Assembly: GCA_937928405.1 (NCBI GenBank)
Contig: CALFWZ010000079.1
Span: forward strand, 52,410 to 116,409
From: an uncultured Saprospiraceae bacterium
GTDB taxonomy: Bacteria; Bacteroidota; Bacteroidia; Chitinophagales; Saprospiraceae
DNA: 64,000 nt
Direction: 5' to 3'
The notes under the pieces are model-generated. The model worked only from the letters and a program-made list of their open reading frames with translations. It was not told where the DNA came from and did not search any database. The position numbers were made by a program, and so were the translations under genes. This document shows positions 1 through 8,265 of this stretch, one piece after another. Within the stretch, counting starts at the first letter, position 1. The number at the start of each line of letters is the position of its first letter.

Positions 1-296
1 CAATTAATGCAGAAATTCCAACAATTACCACTTCTGTCGGAGCTCAGGGAATGACTCATATTTTGAAAGATAAACAACCGTTCGTAGTTGTTGATGATCC
101 TGATGAATTCGCTGATACCATTATTGAATTAGCAAGTAATACAAAGCTATCGACACAATTGAAAGAGAATGCTAAATTATTTAAAGAGAACTGGACGACC
201 TGGAGTGATGTTGCCTCTCAATTAAGTGATGTTTATGATGATGTGATCAACGAATGGAGATTTGCTAAGATTATTCAAAAAAGAGCAGTAGTGTGA
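1..296 (+). CDS. glycosyltransferase, GT4-like, C-terminal fragment (cut by window edge)
   Basis: The reading frame is open from the first bases (codons start at position 3) to a TGA at 294-296, so the true start lies upstream of the window. The visible end reads AEIPTITTSVGAQGM and then a helical tail with an acidic 'DDPDEFADTIIELASN' stretch. This is the usual end of GT-B fold family 4 glycosyltransferases: the nucleotide-sugar binding region 'G-P-V-v-t-T-s-x-G-A-x-G' followed by a C-terminal helix that folds back on the N-terminal domain. The sugar donor and acceptor cannot be told from this piece. The next gene starts about 50 bp downstream on the same strand, which suggests a shared sugar or secondary-metabolite operon. 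The family call rests only on the C-terminal motif. Confidence 0.6.
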   Translation, partial: INAEIPTITTSVGAQGMTHILKDKQPFVVVDDPDEFADTIIELASNTKLSTQLKENAKLFKENWTTWSDVASQLSDVYDDVINEWRFAKIIQKRAVV

Positions 297-345
297 CCTT
301 TAGAAAAGAAAGCCATTTTGTATTATTTTATGAAAAAAGAAAGCT

Positions 346-1008
346 ATGTTAAACGGTACCTGCTTCATCTCTCCGCATTCAGATGATACTTGTATTGCGG
401 GGGCTTTGACTATACAAGCAGAAGTCTTACCGAGACCATACAGTATGGTTACGGTTTTTAGTAAATCAAGATATATAGATGCTTCATTTAAGTTGAAAAC
501 TAAGAGCAAAGAAATTATCAGTCAACTTAGATGTGAAGAGGATAATGCCTTCTGTCAGGCCTTGAATATACAACCTTATTTTCTTGACAATAGTGATTGT
601 GATTTGAGAAAAAATGCGGTCGATTTCTTACCTGAAATAACATTAGATGCGGATCTTCTTCAAATATTAATAATCCAACTGAAAGACTTATTGCAGGAGA
701 TTAAACCCAAAGTAGTAGTCATGCAATATCCTTTTGGACCAAAACAACATATTGATCACCGCTTAACTTTAAAAGCAATAGAGATCATTCAGCGTGATTT
801 AAACTATGACTTATTATTCTTTGATGATTTACCTTACTCATTTGTAAATGAAACCCAAATAGCTGTAAAAAATACAATTGACCTTACAAAAGAAAATTAC
901 ACGCTGAAAAGAAAATTAATGAATATCTATAATTCTCAAATGTGTAGCTATTTCTACGATAGCATCTCTATGTTGCCACATGAGCGTTTACTAGAAAAAA
1001 TAAAATAA
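346..1008 (+). CDS. PIG-L / LmbE family deacetylase
   Basis: A 220-aa protein beginning with a short strand and then SPHSDDTCIAGA, which matches the PHPDDE zinc-binding signature of PIG-L/LmbE N-acetylglucosaminyl deacetylases. A later 'KQHIDHRLT' supplies the HxxH-like metal site near residue 140. Family members are zinc enzymes that remove an acetyl group from GlcNAc-type substrates, including intermediates of mycothiol, bacillithiol and glycopeptide tailoring. The signature has Ser in place of the usual Pro and Thr in place of the usual Glu (SDDT instead of PDDE). Asp-Asp is kept, so activity is plausible but not certain. The stop codon overlaps the start of the next gene (TAATG), which supports translational coupling. 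Placement beside glycosyltransferases suggests that it modifies an N-acetyl sugar. Confidence 0.72.
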   Translation: MLNGTCFISPHSDDTCIAGALTIQAEVLPRPYSMVTVFSKSRYIDASFKLKTKSKEIISQLRCEEDNAFCQALNIQPYFLDNSDCDLRKNAVDFLPEITLDADLLQILIIQLKDLLQEIKPKVVVMQYPFGPKQHIDHRLTLKAIEIIQRDLNYDLLFFDDLPYSFVNETQIAVKNTIDLTKENYTLKRKLMNIYNSQMCSYFYDSISMLPHERLLEKIK

Positions 1009-1553
1009 TGAGATTGATAATTGATATGGACGATGTCTTAGCGGATACTAGTGAGTATTTACGCAAAGTATTTTATCAAAAAACAGGTAAACTATTTAAG
1101 GATGATCAATTGATTGGCATTCGAATAGAATCCTTATTGACCCAAGAGGAAAAGGACATCTTAGACGCTATCTATAAAAGAAAAGAATTCTTTGAAAATG
1201 TACCTGTTATGAAAGGAGCCGTAAGTGTTGTCGAGAGACTTTGGTCTATTTATGACGTCTACATCGTTTCGTCTGCCATTCAATATCCTTTTTCTTTAGA
1301 AGCCAAAGTTAACTGGATGGTAAAGCATTTTCCGTTTTTTAATTTAGACCGACTAGTCCTCTGTGGAGATAAAAGAATTGTCAAAGGGGATATTATGATC
1401 GATGATAATGACTTCAACCTTTTACCGTTTCAAGGTAGGAAAATTTTATTTAATTCACTACATAATAGTCAAGACACTCGATTTGAAAGAGTAAGGTCGT
1501 GGAAAGAAATTGAAGCGTTACTCTGTATTGAAGAGACGGCAAAATTTATATAA
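1008..1553 (+). CDS. HAD-superfamily 5'(3')-deoxyribonucleotidase-like protein
   Basis: A 181-aa protein starting 'MRLIIDMDDVLADT', the DxDxV/T motif I of HAD phosphatases. A 'VSSAI' segment near residue 90 is motif II-like, and the late 'IMIDDNDFNL' is the motif IV acidic pair. Size and layout match the NT5C (5'-nucleotidase, deoxy, cytosolic type C) family, which dephosphorylates deoxynucleoside monophosphates in the cytoplasm. It overlaps the preceding deacetylase by one base and the following acyltransferase frame by 44 bp, so all three are probably co-transcribed. Its role in a glycan or metabolite cluster is unclear. It may act on a sugar phosphate rather than a nucleotide. Confidence 0.7.
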   Translation: MRLIIDMDDVLADTSEYLRKVFYQKTGKLFKDDQLIGIRIESLLTQEEKDILDAIYKRKEFFENVPVMKGAVSVVERLWSIYDVYIVSSAIQYPFSLEAKVNWMVKHFPFFNLDRLVLCGDKRIVKGDIMIDDNDFNLLPFQGRKILFNSLHNSQDTRFERVRSWKEIEALLCIEETAKFI

Positions 1554-2502
1554 AAAATATAATTTCCCAATGAAGGTAATTCCATTTAGTTATAAAGACC
1601 ATACGCTATATTATCCATATTTAAAACCATATAAATTGGCAAAGGATTATAAGTACCTATGTTCCTCAAAGGAATGGATTATGGCGTATCTGGAAACGTT
1701 TAAGCCCACTAAGAATTACTTATTCACAAATGAACATAATTATTTTATTCTTACGGAGACAAATGGATCACTACACTTTTGTGGTGGAGAGTTTAATGAT
1801 TTCAATGGTATCAATAATATAGATACCTATACTGAGTTCAACATGGAATCACTTTTTATAGAGATAAAGAAAATACAACCGAGTTTATCGCTTACGAATG
1901 TATTTGAAGATAGTATAATAGATTTATTTGATAGGGGTTCGTATTCAACCACAAAAACACAAAGTATTTCAATTATTCGATATACTAGCGGATCATTTGC
2001 TGAATTGATCTCCAAGAGAATACGTAAAATGTATTTTAAATACCAAGATAGATTATCCTTTCAGCGGATTTATGCAAAAGATTTTAGTGATACGACTTAT
2101 CGTCAGATCAATTATATGCTTAAACGGAGACAAGAAAAATTAATTAAATATCACGGGGATAATAGAAATTTATCATTTAATAATCATTTCAATGATTTTA
2201 TAATGAGGATTATTTCAAATAAAGACATCCATGATGAATTTTTCATTGATGTTGCTTATGAAGAAGATGTTCCAGTTGGTATGTCATGGAACTTCGTCCA
2301 TAATGGAAATATTATTTGCTATTTACGGAGTCATGCGAATGGTGATAACAAAATATCTTATGGTCTTATCCTTGATTATTGGTCTGCTATCAAAAATGAT
2401 GAGGAAAGTATTATGAAATGGGATTTTACTAGAGGAACCGAAAATTACAAGTATAGACTAGGAGGCGTTGAGTACCTTTTGAATAATTTTAAAATTGCCT
2501 AA
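1510..2502 (+). CDS. GNAT-fold acyltransferase (BioF2-like / acetyltransf_6 type)
   Basis: Up to 330 aa. The C-terminal half carries the pattern of the CelD/BcsL and FemAB-like GNAT group: a strand pair 'GMSWNFVHNGNIICYL', a loop 'DYWSAIK' and the closing 'WDFTRGTENYKYRLG', where the family has 'fDFlrGdepYKyrfg'. Such enzymes transfer acyl or aminoacyl groups to sugars or peptides and are common in exopolysaccharide and antibiotic clusters. The first ATG at 1510 overlaps the upstream gene by 44 bp. A second ATG at 1570 gives a protein 20 residues shorter and would remove the overlap. Neither has a clear ribosome-binding site. The N-terminal half is not diagnostic. Confidence 0.6.
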   Translation: MKRYSVLKRRQNLYKKYNFPMKVIPFSYKDHTLYYPYLKPYKLAKDYKYLCSSKEWIMAYLETFKPTKNYLFTNEHNYFILTETNGSLHFCGGEFNDFNGINNIDTYTEFNMESLFIEIKKIQPSLSLTNVFEDSIIDLFDRGSYSTTKTQSISIIRYTSGSFAELISKRIRKMYFKYQDRLSFQRIYAKDFSDTTYRQINYMLKRRQEKLIKYHGDNRNLSFNNHFNDFIMRIISNKDIHDEFFIDVAYEEDVPVGMSWNFVHNGNIICYLRSHANGDNKISYGLILDYWSAIKNDEESIMKWDFTRGTENYKYRLGGVEYLLNNFKIA

Positions 2503-2534
2503 AGAATTATTTTTTAATAATACAAACCAAGAAT

Positions 2535-3503
2535 ATGAAAGATACGCTAAAAAAATCAGAAAGTATTGTCACCGTAGTACTTCTAACTTATAATAGTTCA
2601 AAATATATCGATAAGTGTTTAAAGTCAATTGAACGTCAGTCGTTTGATAATTTTGATGTATTAATAGTTGATAATAATTCAAAGGATGATAGTATTGATA
2701 AAGTCAACACCTTTATGGGTAATCCTCACTTTAAAATTTTAGCTAATGATGAAAATCTAGGCTGGGCCGGAGGTAATAATTATGCTATAAAAAATATTAA
2801 AACCAAATATGCGGTATTATTAAATATTGATACGATTGTTCATGAGGATTGGTTGAAAAATTTAGTAGAATTCGCCGAAAGTAAAGAGAATTTAGGAGCT
2901 GCTTCTTCCAGTATTTTAGAATTGAAAGATTACCCAAAAGTCACAGAAGGTTTTCCACTCCATTTTGAATTAGATAAAGGCTTAATCACTTCTGCACAGC
3001 GAACAAATGAAAATGTAGAAGTGAGTTTTGTTCCCGGAACTGCCATGCTTCTTAACTTGCCAGCGCTTGGAAAAGAAGCTTACTTTAGAGATGATTTTTT
3101 TATGTATCATGAAGATGTGGAATTTTCTTTGCGTGTTTCGAATAAGTATCAACTTTACTATTGTGGGGACTCAATAGCCTGGCACGATAGCAAACAATCC
3201 TTTTCTAACCCAAGAACTTGTAAATTAGCAATAAAAAACCTGTTCACTTGTTTAGTAGAATACCAGTCTTCGCGCGATTTTTATAAAAATTATTTTTCTT
3301 ATTTAAAATCATACCTAAAATATTTTTCGTTTTATAGTCGCTTCTATCCTGTTTTATATACTTATTACTTTTTAAAATATTGGTTCCTTGCTGGATTTAA
3401 AAAATTATCCTATGATAAAAATCAAAAGCAAGCAATTAAAACTAATAAACTTAATGAGCATTATTTAAATGGGAAAAAAAGAGAATTCTCTTTCATATTT
3501 TAG
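2535..3503 (+). CDS. glycosyltransferase family 2 (rhamnosyltransferase-like)
   Basis: A 322-aa GT-A fold enzyme. It begins with the nucleotide-binding strand 'VTVVLLTYNSSKYIDKCL', then 'VDNNSKDDS', 'NENLGWAGGNNYAI' and 'LLNIDT', the order seen in WbbL/GT2 rhamnosyltransferases (NaGxxgGNNxgi, then LNpDt). The acceptor-side motif 'DDFFMYHEDVEFSLRV' is the family's 'fFmYfEDvDLs.R'. It probably transfers a deoxyhexose or hexose from a nucleotide donor in the cytoplasm. The C-terminal ~70 residues are aromatic-rich and may touch the membrane. It lies 32 bp after the acyltransferase on the same strand. Confidence 0.82.
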   Translation: MKDTLKKSESIVTVVLLTYNSSKYIDKCLKSIERQSFDNFDVLIVDNNSKDDSIDKVNTFMGNPHFKILANDENLGWAGGNNYAIKNIKTKYAVLLNIDTIVHEDWLKNLVEFAESKENLGAASSSILELKDYPKVTEGFPLHFELDKGLITSAQRTNENVEVSFVPGTAMLLNLPALGKEAYFRDDFFMYHEDVEFSLRVSNKYQLYYCGDSIAWHDSKQSFSNPRTCKLAIKNLFTCLVEYQSSRDFYKNYFSYLKSYLKYFSFYSRFYPVLYTYYFLKYWFLAGFKKLSYDKNQKQAIKTNKLNEHYLNGKKREFSFIF

Positions 3504-3588
3504 ACTATGCGATCAAATAATTGGTAATTCCTGTCCCTAATATTTAATGTTAGCTTATTAAAGCCCTTCTCCTAAAGAAAAAATAATT

Positions 3589-4827
3589 ATGACCGAAATA
3601 CTCTTCTTCTCCGATGAAGACATGGGGCATCTTATCCCCACGTTTCCAATTGCCAAAAATTTAGCCGAACACGGATATAAGATAACTTATATTGGACAAG
3701 AAAAAGTCGTCAAAATGGCCACTAAGATGGGTTTTGATACATATAGCCTTCAAGAGAATCCTGAGAGTCGAAAACTCTCAAAGATCCTTTCAGGTACTTT
3801 GGATGGTTTGCTTGACAAAAGAAAGCCAAAGTTAATCATCGCGACGGCTCATTCCACCTTGGAGATATTGGCGCTCTATTTTAGATATCGAATTAAAACA
3901 GTACTCGTATGGAGTCACTTTCCAATGGGACTAAGATTCGATAGCTTACGGAAAAACCCTTATGTAGAAAGAGCACAAGGCTTTGCACTCGATAGAATGA
4001 AAAATATAGATCCAAACGAACTGGTTGAGATGATTGAGCTGTTTCAAAAAGAAGGCTACGAAATCAATGAACTAAAAGATTTGGTTGAGCTCTGTAAAGA
4101 TTTTACGCACTTTATTACTTGTACTAAAGCGTTGTATTTTGGTAGAATAGCTACTAGAAAGAAGGAAGTATATCTTGGTTACAAACATTACACGCCACTG
4201 CTCAACCCCAATTATGCTTCGGAAGGTCTGATGGAAACGGTTCGACAAAAAAAAGCAGAAAATAAAAAAGTGATTTTTTGTTCGTTGGGTACTATGTCTG
4301 GAAAATTATTTCCTAAAAAAACAAAAAAGTTTTTCGAATTCATGATCAGATGTATGTCTCATCATCAATTGCAAAATTATTTTATGGTCATTGCTGCTGG
4401 CAATTTACAACCTGAATTTGCTAATCTAAAGATGCCCCATAACGTAGTTGTTGAAAGATGGGTGCCACAATCTGAATTGCTCTCTGAAGTAGAACTAGCA
4501 ATTATTCACGGAGGAATGGGTTCTGTAAAAGAGTGTGTTTTCAGTAGTGTCCCCATGCTGGTCAACCCGATGGGCAGAGATCAGTTTGAAAATGCAAAAA
4601 TGGTTGATAAACATCATTTAGGAAAAGAAATGGATTTTGAAAAAGTATCAGAATCTGAAGTGGTAGCAACAATTATCTTATTGGACGATCAAATCTATAA
4701 AGATAGTTTGACTAAAATGAAAGAACACTTTACAAATGATTACAATCAGAAAAAAGAAATTGAATTTGTTGAACAGTTGCTTGGTAAGCCCCAAGAATAT
4801 GTACAACCTCACCTAAAAGTATCATAA
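3589..4827 (+). CDS. UDP-glycosyltransferase-like GT1 protein (MGT type)
   Basis: A 412-aa GT-B enzyme. The N-terminus 'ILFFSDEDMGHLIPTFPIAKNLAEHG' (in two parts: a beta strand and the GHLxPxxPlAk loop) is the acceptor domain of macrolide and UDP-glycosyltransferases. The C-terminal domain has 'VVERWVPQSELL', 'IIHGGMGSVKE' and 'PMLVNPMGRDQFENA', equivalent to the donor-binding PSPG-like box (W-P-Q ... HGG-G-s ... P-m-v-x-P-x-x-x-D-Q). GT1 enzymes of this type glycosylate small molecules such as macrolides, flavonoids and carotenoids. A small-molecule glycosyltransferase in a cluster with a thioesterase and a phosphopantetheinyl transferase points to a glycosylated natural product. The gene is three bases from the next one. 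Confidence 0.8.
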   Translation: MTEILFFSDEDMGHLIPTFPIAKNLAEHGYKITYIGQEKVVKMATKMGFDTYSLQENPESRKLSKILSGTLDGLLDKRKPKLIIATAHSTLEILALYFRYRIKTVLVWSHFPMGLRFDSLRKNPYVERAQGFALDRMKNIDPNELVEMIELFQKEGYEINELKDLVELCKDFTHFITCTKALYFGRIATRKKEVYLGYKHYTPLLNPNYASEGLMETVRQKKAENKKVIFCSLGTMSGKLFPKKTKKFFEFMIRCMSHHQLQNYFMVIAAGNLQPEFANLKMPHNVVVERWVPQSELLSEVELAIIHGGMGSVKECVFSSVPMLVNPMGRDQFENAKMVDKHHLGKEMDFEKVSESEVVATIILLDDQIYKDSLTKMKEHFTNDYNQKKEIEFVEQLLGKPQEYVQPHLKVS

Positions 4828-4830
4828 ACG

Positions 4831-5760
4831 ATGAAAATTATACAAAGTTTTTGGTCAAAACCTTACCTAAAAAATATAGAAACCAACGGTATTGATGGTG
4901 GACAAAAGGCGAATTTTTTAACAAAAAACCTTTTTCTTGCATCACGTGCATTAAGTATGTTGAATCTGCAGAGGCATTTTGATGAGGTAGTCCTGATAAC
5001 CGATGACTATGGTAAAAGATTGTTAGTCGATTATTTAAATTTACCTTATACGGCTGTTTCAACTGCTCTTAATGATCTTCAGGATTATGATCCTGACTTG
5101 CAGGCCGTCGAGAAAATTTACACCTACAGTATTCAAAAAGAACCCTTTATTCATGTAGATGGAGATGTCTTTTTTTGGGGTACACCGGATGAGGATATTA
5201 TGAATGCGCCCTTAATCTGTCAACATAAAAAATCTATAGAAGAGAGACTGCTTCATGGCATTGAAAACGTTTGTTCAAATCTCGATCATATCCCTTCTGA
5301 AATGCTTGCTTATCAGGATCATATGGACGCCCTAAAGATGCTTGATTCGGGAATATTTGGAGGCAGTGACCTTGATTTTATAAAAAGATTTACTACAAAA
5401 GCATTTGAGCTGATTGACAAAAATGACCATCATTCTCTCGATATTAACATCAAGCATTTTAACACCGTATTTCTACAATACCTATGCTCCTGTATGGTCC
5501 ATAAAGAAAATCGAAAATTGTCGGATTGGTCTGATTATAATATCTCAGAAAACTTTACTGAATTAACTAATTATTTCACATTGCCAGATAAAGTATCCTA
5601 TACCCATCTTATTGCTTTTTATAAAAAGCAAATAATTAATATGGAACAAATCGTATTGAATCTAATGCATGAATATCCTGATTATTATAATTATTTCTTG
5701 ACCTTATTCGGTGAAGAAATTTATGATGCTAATTTAAAAATCGCTATTCCTAAATCCTAA
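4831..5760 (+). CDS. uncharacterised DUF6734-like protein, possible glycosyltransferase fold
   Basis: A 309-aa cytoplasmic protein starting 'MKIIQSFWSKPYLKN'. It contains 'YGKRLLVDYLNLPY' and then 'PFIHVDGDVFFW', a DxD-like motif after a hydrophobic strand as in GT-A metal-dependent glycosyltransferases. The later 'DSGIFGGSDLDFIKRF' is also typical of that fold (sGifgg). From memory it resembles proteins labelled DUF6734 in Bacteroidota, often found near radical-SAM, peptide or sugar clusters. It follows the GT1 gene by three bases and precedes the next gene by four, so it belongs to the same transcript. The function is not established, and a glycosyltransferase role is inference from the DxD motif. 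Confidence 0.5.
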   Translation: MKIIQSFWSKPYLKNIETNGIDGGQKANFLTKNLFLASRALSMLNLQRHFDEVVLITDDYGKRLLVDYLNLPYTAVSTALNDLQDYDPDLQAVEKIYTYSIQKEPFIHVDGDVFFWGTPDEDIMNAPLICQHKKSIEERLLHGIENVCSNLDHIPSEMLAYQDHMDALKMLDSGIFGGSDLDFIKRFTTKAFELIDKNDHHSLDINIKHFNTVFLQYLCSCMVHKENRKLSDWSDYNISENFTELTNYFTLPDKVSYTHLIAFYKKQIINMEQIVLNLMHEYPDYYNYFLTLFGEEIYDANLKIAIPKS

Positions 5761-5764
5761 AAAT

Positions 5765-6532
5765 ATGAGCGTACTTAAGCAAAGAAAAGCACTAGCCAAT
5801 CATAATCTCAGTCATGCTTTTCAGGCATCTGTACTATGTCTTAAAAGTCATTTTAAAACAGATTATATTGATACTGAATTGGTTGATTTTAAAAGCTTAC
5901 AGAAGAACGAAGAACAGAGGAATGCAATTTGGTCAGGCAGTGAGCAAATGGCAGAACAAATGGCCATGCAAGACCCAGGTATTCGTGCCTTTTTGGAAGA
6001 CTTGCTGGTTTATGAGAAAGCGATTTGGGATCTTACGTTTTTAAATCACAATACTCAATCTTACAGAGAAAAAAGAATGCGTAGGTTTGAAGAAGTGCAG
6101 AAAATCACAGATTTAGAAAACAAAAAATTTAAGATAAATAAAGAAGAACCCTTTAATATCGTTTTGACTAAGTGGGATTGGAATTCGGGTGATCCATCTG
6201 CTCTTAATCCTGTAAACTCAAAAGGAGCTTTTCATTATTTTATACGACCTTCTCTTTTTAATGGAACTGTATTGGTGAAAAAATTACAGGGAATAGATAA
6301 ACTGTTTCCTTTGCTACTCAGTAAAGAGGACGTATTTGGTGTGGAGGATTTGGTTGCTTTAATCAAAGATGGTGCTCTACCTGATTATGAAATACACGCT
6401 AATGAAAAAGTACTAAGAGAACGTGTTTTATCATTTATAAAAGAACACCTCCTAATCTATAATTCAATTAGTATCGCCCCTGTAAATAAGGAAAAAAATC
6501 TTACTTCAAGTAGAAAATCATTTACACTCTAA
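5765..6532 (+). CDS. hypothetical protein, helical N-terminal half
   Basis: A 255-aa protein I do not recognise. The first ~115 residues are predicted helical and charged ('QKNEEQRNAIWSGSEQMAEQ', 'RMRRFEEVQKITDLENKKF'). The second half begins 'EEPFNIVLTKWDWNSGDPS' and looks more alpha/beta. I see no signal peptide, membrane segment or catalytic motif. It starts four bases after the DUF6734-like gene, so the two are very likely translated together and may act as partners. A 188-bp gap follows, which is probably where the transcript ends and the thioesterase transcript begins. The ATG at 5765 follows 'CCTAAAAAT' with no obvious ribosome-binding site. Confidence 0.6.
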   Translation: MSVLKQRKALANHNLSHAFQASVLCLKSHFKTDYIDTELVDFKSLQKNEEQRNAIWSGSEQMAEQMAMQDPGIRAFLEDLLVYEKAIWDLTFLNHNTQSYREKRMRRFEEVQKITDLENKKFKINKEEPFNIVLTKWDWNSGDPSALNPVNSKGAFHYFIRPSLFNGTVLVKKLQGIDKLFPLLLSKEDVFGVEDLVALIKDGALPDYEIHANEKVLRERVLSFIKEHLLIYNSISIAPVNKEKNLTSSRKSFTL

Positions 6533-6721
6533 AGATGATTTTGATAAAATTACATTCATTGTAAATGGATTAAAGATGATTATTGTGTTTTATGTTTAAA
6601 CAATATTCGGTAAGTGCTTCGAATTTGTCAATCTTTCTAAAATGCTTTTGTCATTCTGTTTTATCAACCCAAAAACCACAAAAATATATTATCATTAATT
6701 CAAAACGTAATTGCTTTACCT

Positions 6722-7456
6722 ATGAAAAATAAAAAAACTATGCTATTCTGCCTGCCATTTGCAGGAGGGTCAGCCACGCTCACTTATAATAAATGGAAAG
6801 AAAAATTATCTGACAATATTATCGTAAAGCCTATCGAATTAGCAGGTAGAGGCAATCGGATATTAGAAGACTTTTACGAAGGTGTATCTGATGCGGTAGA
6901 TGATATTTACAACTTAATTATGGAAGAGGTTGAAGATGACTATGACTATGCTATATTTGGTCACAGTATGGGCGCATTTTTGGCCTATGAAGTAACCCAA
7001 AAAATTCAAGCTAAAAACAAAAAAATGCCCACACATATATTTGTTTCTGGCAGGCATGCTCCTAATATTGAGAAAAGTAGAAACTATTCTAAATTGGATG
7101 ATGAAACGTTTAAGCAGAAGATTTTTGAATTAGGCGCTACTCCTAAAGCGATTTTTGAGAATCCTGAATTTCAACGCATTTTCTTACCAATACTGCGTAA
7201 TGATTTTAAAATCGCCGAAGCTCCCAAAGTACGAGATGAAATCTCTCAACTAGGATGTGGTATCACCGTTTTAATTGGAGACAATGAAGGAATTACCGAT
7301 GCGGAAGCCCTGGCTTGGAGGCTACATACTACCCGCGGCTGTACAGTCAAATTTATTGAAGGGGATCACTTCTTTATATTAAAAAACGAACAAAAGGTCT
7401 TGAATATAGTAATTGAACAGCTTTCAAGGAAGTTGGCTGCCAAAGCGGTCGCTTAG
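6722..7456 (+). CDS. type II thioesterase (GrsT/RifR family)
   Basis: A 244-aa alpha/beta hydrolase. The start 'LFCLPFAGGSATLTYNKW' is the family's 'lfcfPhAGGsas.y..W', followed by 'PIELAGRGNR' (PvqlPGRg.R). The nucleophile elbow is 'FGHSMGAFLAYEV' with Ser in GHSMG. A 'DNEGITDAEALAW' segment gives the acidic residue region, and 'IEGDHFFI' gives the catalytic His. Type II thioesterases are free-standing enzymes that clear misloaded acyl groups from carrier proteins of NRPS or PKS assembly lines. No such assembly line lies in this window, so its partner must be upstream or elsewhere. The phosphopantetheinyl transferase 78 bp downstream supports this reading. Confidence 0.85.
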   Translation: MKNKKTMLFCLPFAGGSATLTYNKWKEKLSDNIIVKPIELAGRGNRILEDFYEGVSDAVDDIYNLIMEEVEDDYDYAIFGHSMGAFLAYEVTQKIQAKNKKMPTHIFVSGRHAPNIEKSRNYSKLDDETFKQKIFELGATPKAIFENPEFQRIFLPILRNDFKIAEAPKVRDEISQLGCGITVLIGDNEGITDAEALAWRLHTTRGCTVKFIEGDHFFILKNEQKVLNIVIEQLSRKLAAKAVA

Positions 7457-7534
7457 TAATTGATACTAATGTAAAAACATTAATTAAACATTTTTAGAAA
7501 TAACTATTATGGTGTTTATAGAATCGAATCTATC

Positions 7535-8170
7535 ATGACAAAACTTTATTATACCCAATGTCATAAGCTGAATTATTCGCAGTTTAAGAGAGGTTTATCT
7601 ATGTTGCCGGTTGAGTTTCAAAAAAACATACTTAAGTATAAAAGATGGCAAGACTCCCACGCTAGTTTATATGGAAAATTACTTCTAAAAGAAGGATTAG
7701 CAAAAATGGGATTTGATTGCAGTCTTAGCGAAATGAAATTAACTCAATTTGGCAAACCATATTTCGCCAACGAAAAATTTAGCTTTAATATATCACACTC
7801 GGACAACTACATTCTTTGCGCAATTAGCTGCGAAGAAAAGAATAGTTTAGGGGTTGATATTGAAAAAGTAAAAGAAATCGATTTTAATGATTTCGAAAGT
7901 ATTTGGTGTCAAAACGAGAAAAACAAAATCGTTAACCGTGAGATATTTTATGATTTTTGGACGCGAAAGGAAGCTATCGTGAAAGCCATAGGTATGGGGA
8001 TGTATTTTCCACTCAACAAAATCGACGTGTCGGAACCAGAAGTAACCTGCAAAGGAGGTGTATTACATTTGCGGAAAGTAAACTTAGATCCAGATTACGT
8101 AGTACATATGGCCTCCTCTGTCAAAATTCAGAAGGTGCAACTTGAATACTTTTCTTTTCCATATAACTAA
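7535..8170 (+). CDS. 4'-phosphopantetheinyl transferase, Sfp type
   Basis: A 211-aa protein. The signature regions are 'FSFNISHSDNYILCAI' (the FNiSHs motif), 'LGVDIEKVKEIDF' (GvDiE, the Mg2+-binding acidic residues) and 'FYDFWTRKEAIVKAIGMG' (the W-xxKEAxxKA.G motif). These enzymes move the phosphopantetheine arm of coenzyme A to a conserved serine on carrier-protein domains, turning apo into holo form. Length matches stand-alone Bacteroidota members (200-240 aa). It lies directly behind the type II thioesterase, a pairing typical of natural-product clusters, although it could also serve fatty-acid acyl carrier protein. Confidence 0.88.
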   Translation: MTKLYYTQCHKLNYSQFKRGLSMLPVEFQKNILKYKRWQDSHASLYGKLLLKEGLAKMGFDCSLSEMKLTQFGKPYFANEKFSFNISHSDNYILCAISCEEKNSLGVDIEKVKEIDFNDFESIWCQNEKNKIVNREIFYDFWTRKEAIVKAIGMGMYFPLNKIDVSEPEVTCKGGVLHLRKVNLDPDYVVHMASSVKIQKVQLEYFSFPYN

Positions 8171-8265
8171 TTCACAGCATTAAAATATTGGACGATTTAT
8201 AGGCATACATCGATTTGCCCTGTTATGTAATGGCTCCTCTTTTTAATGAAAAAATATTTATTCTT

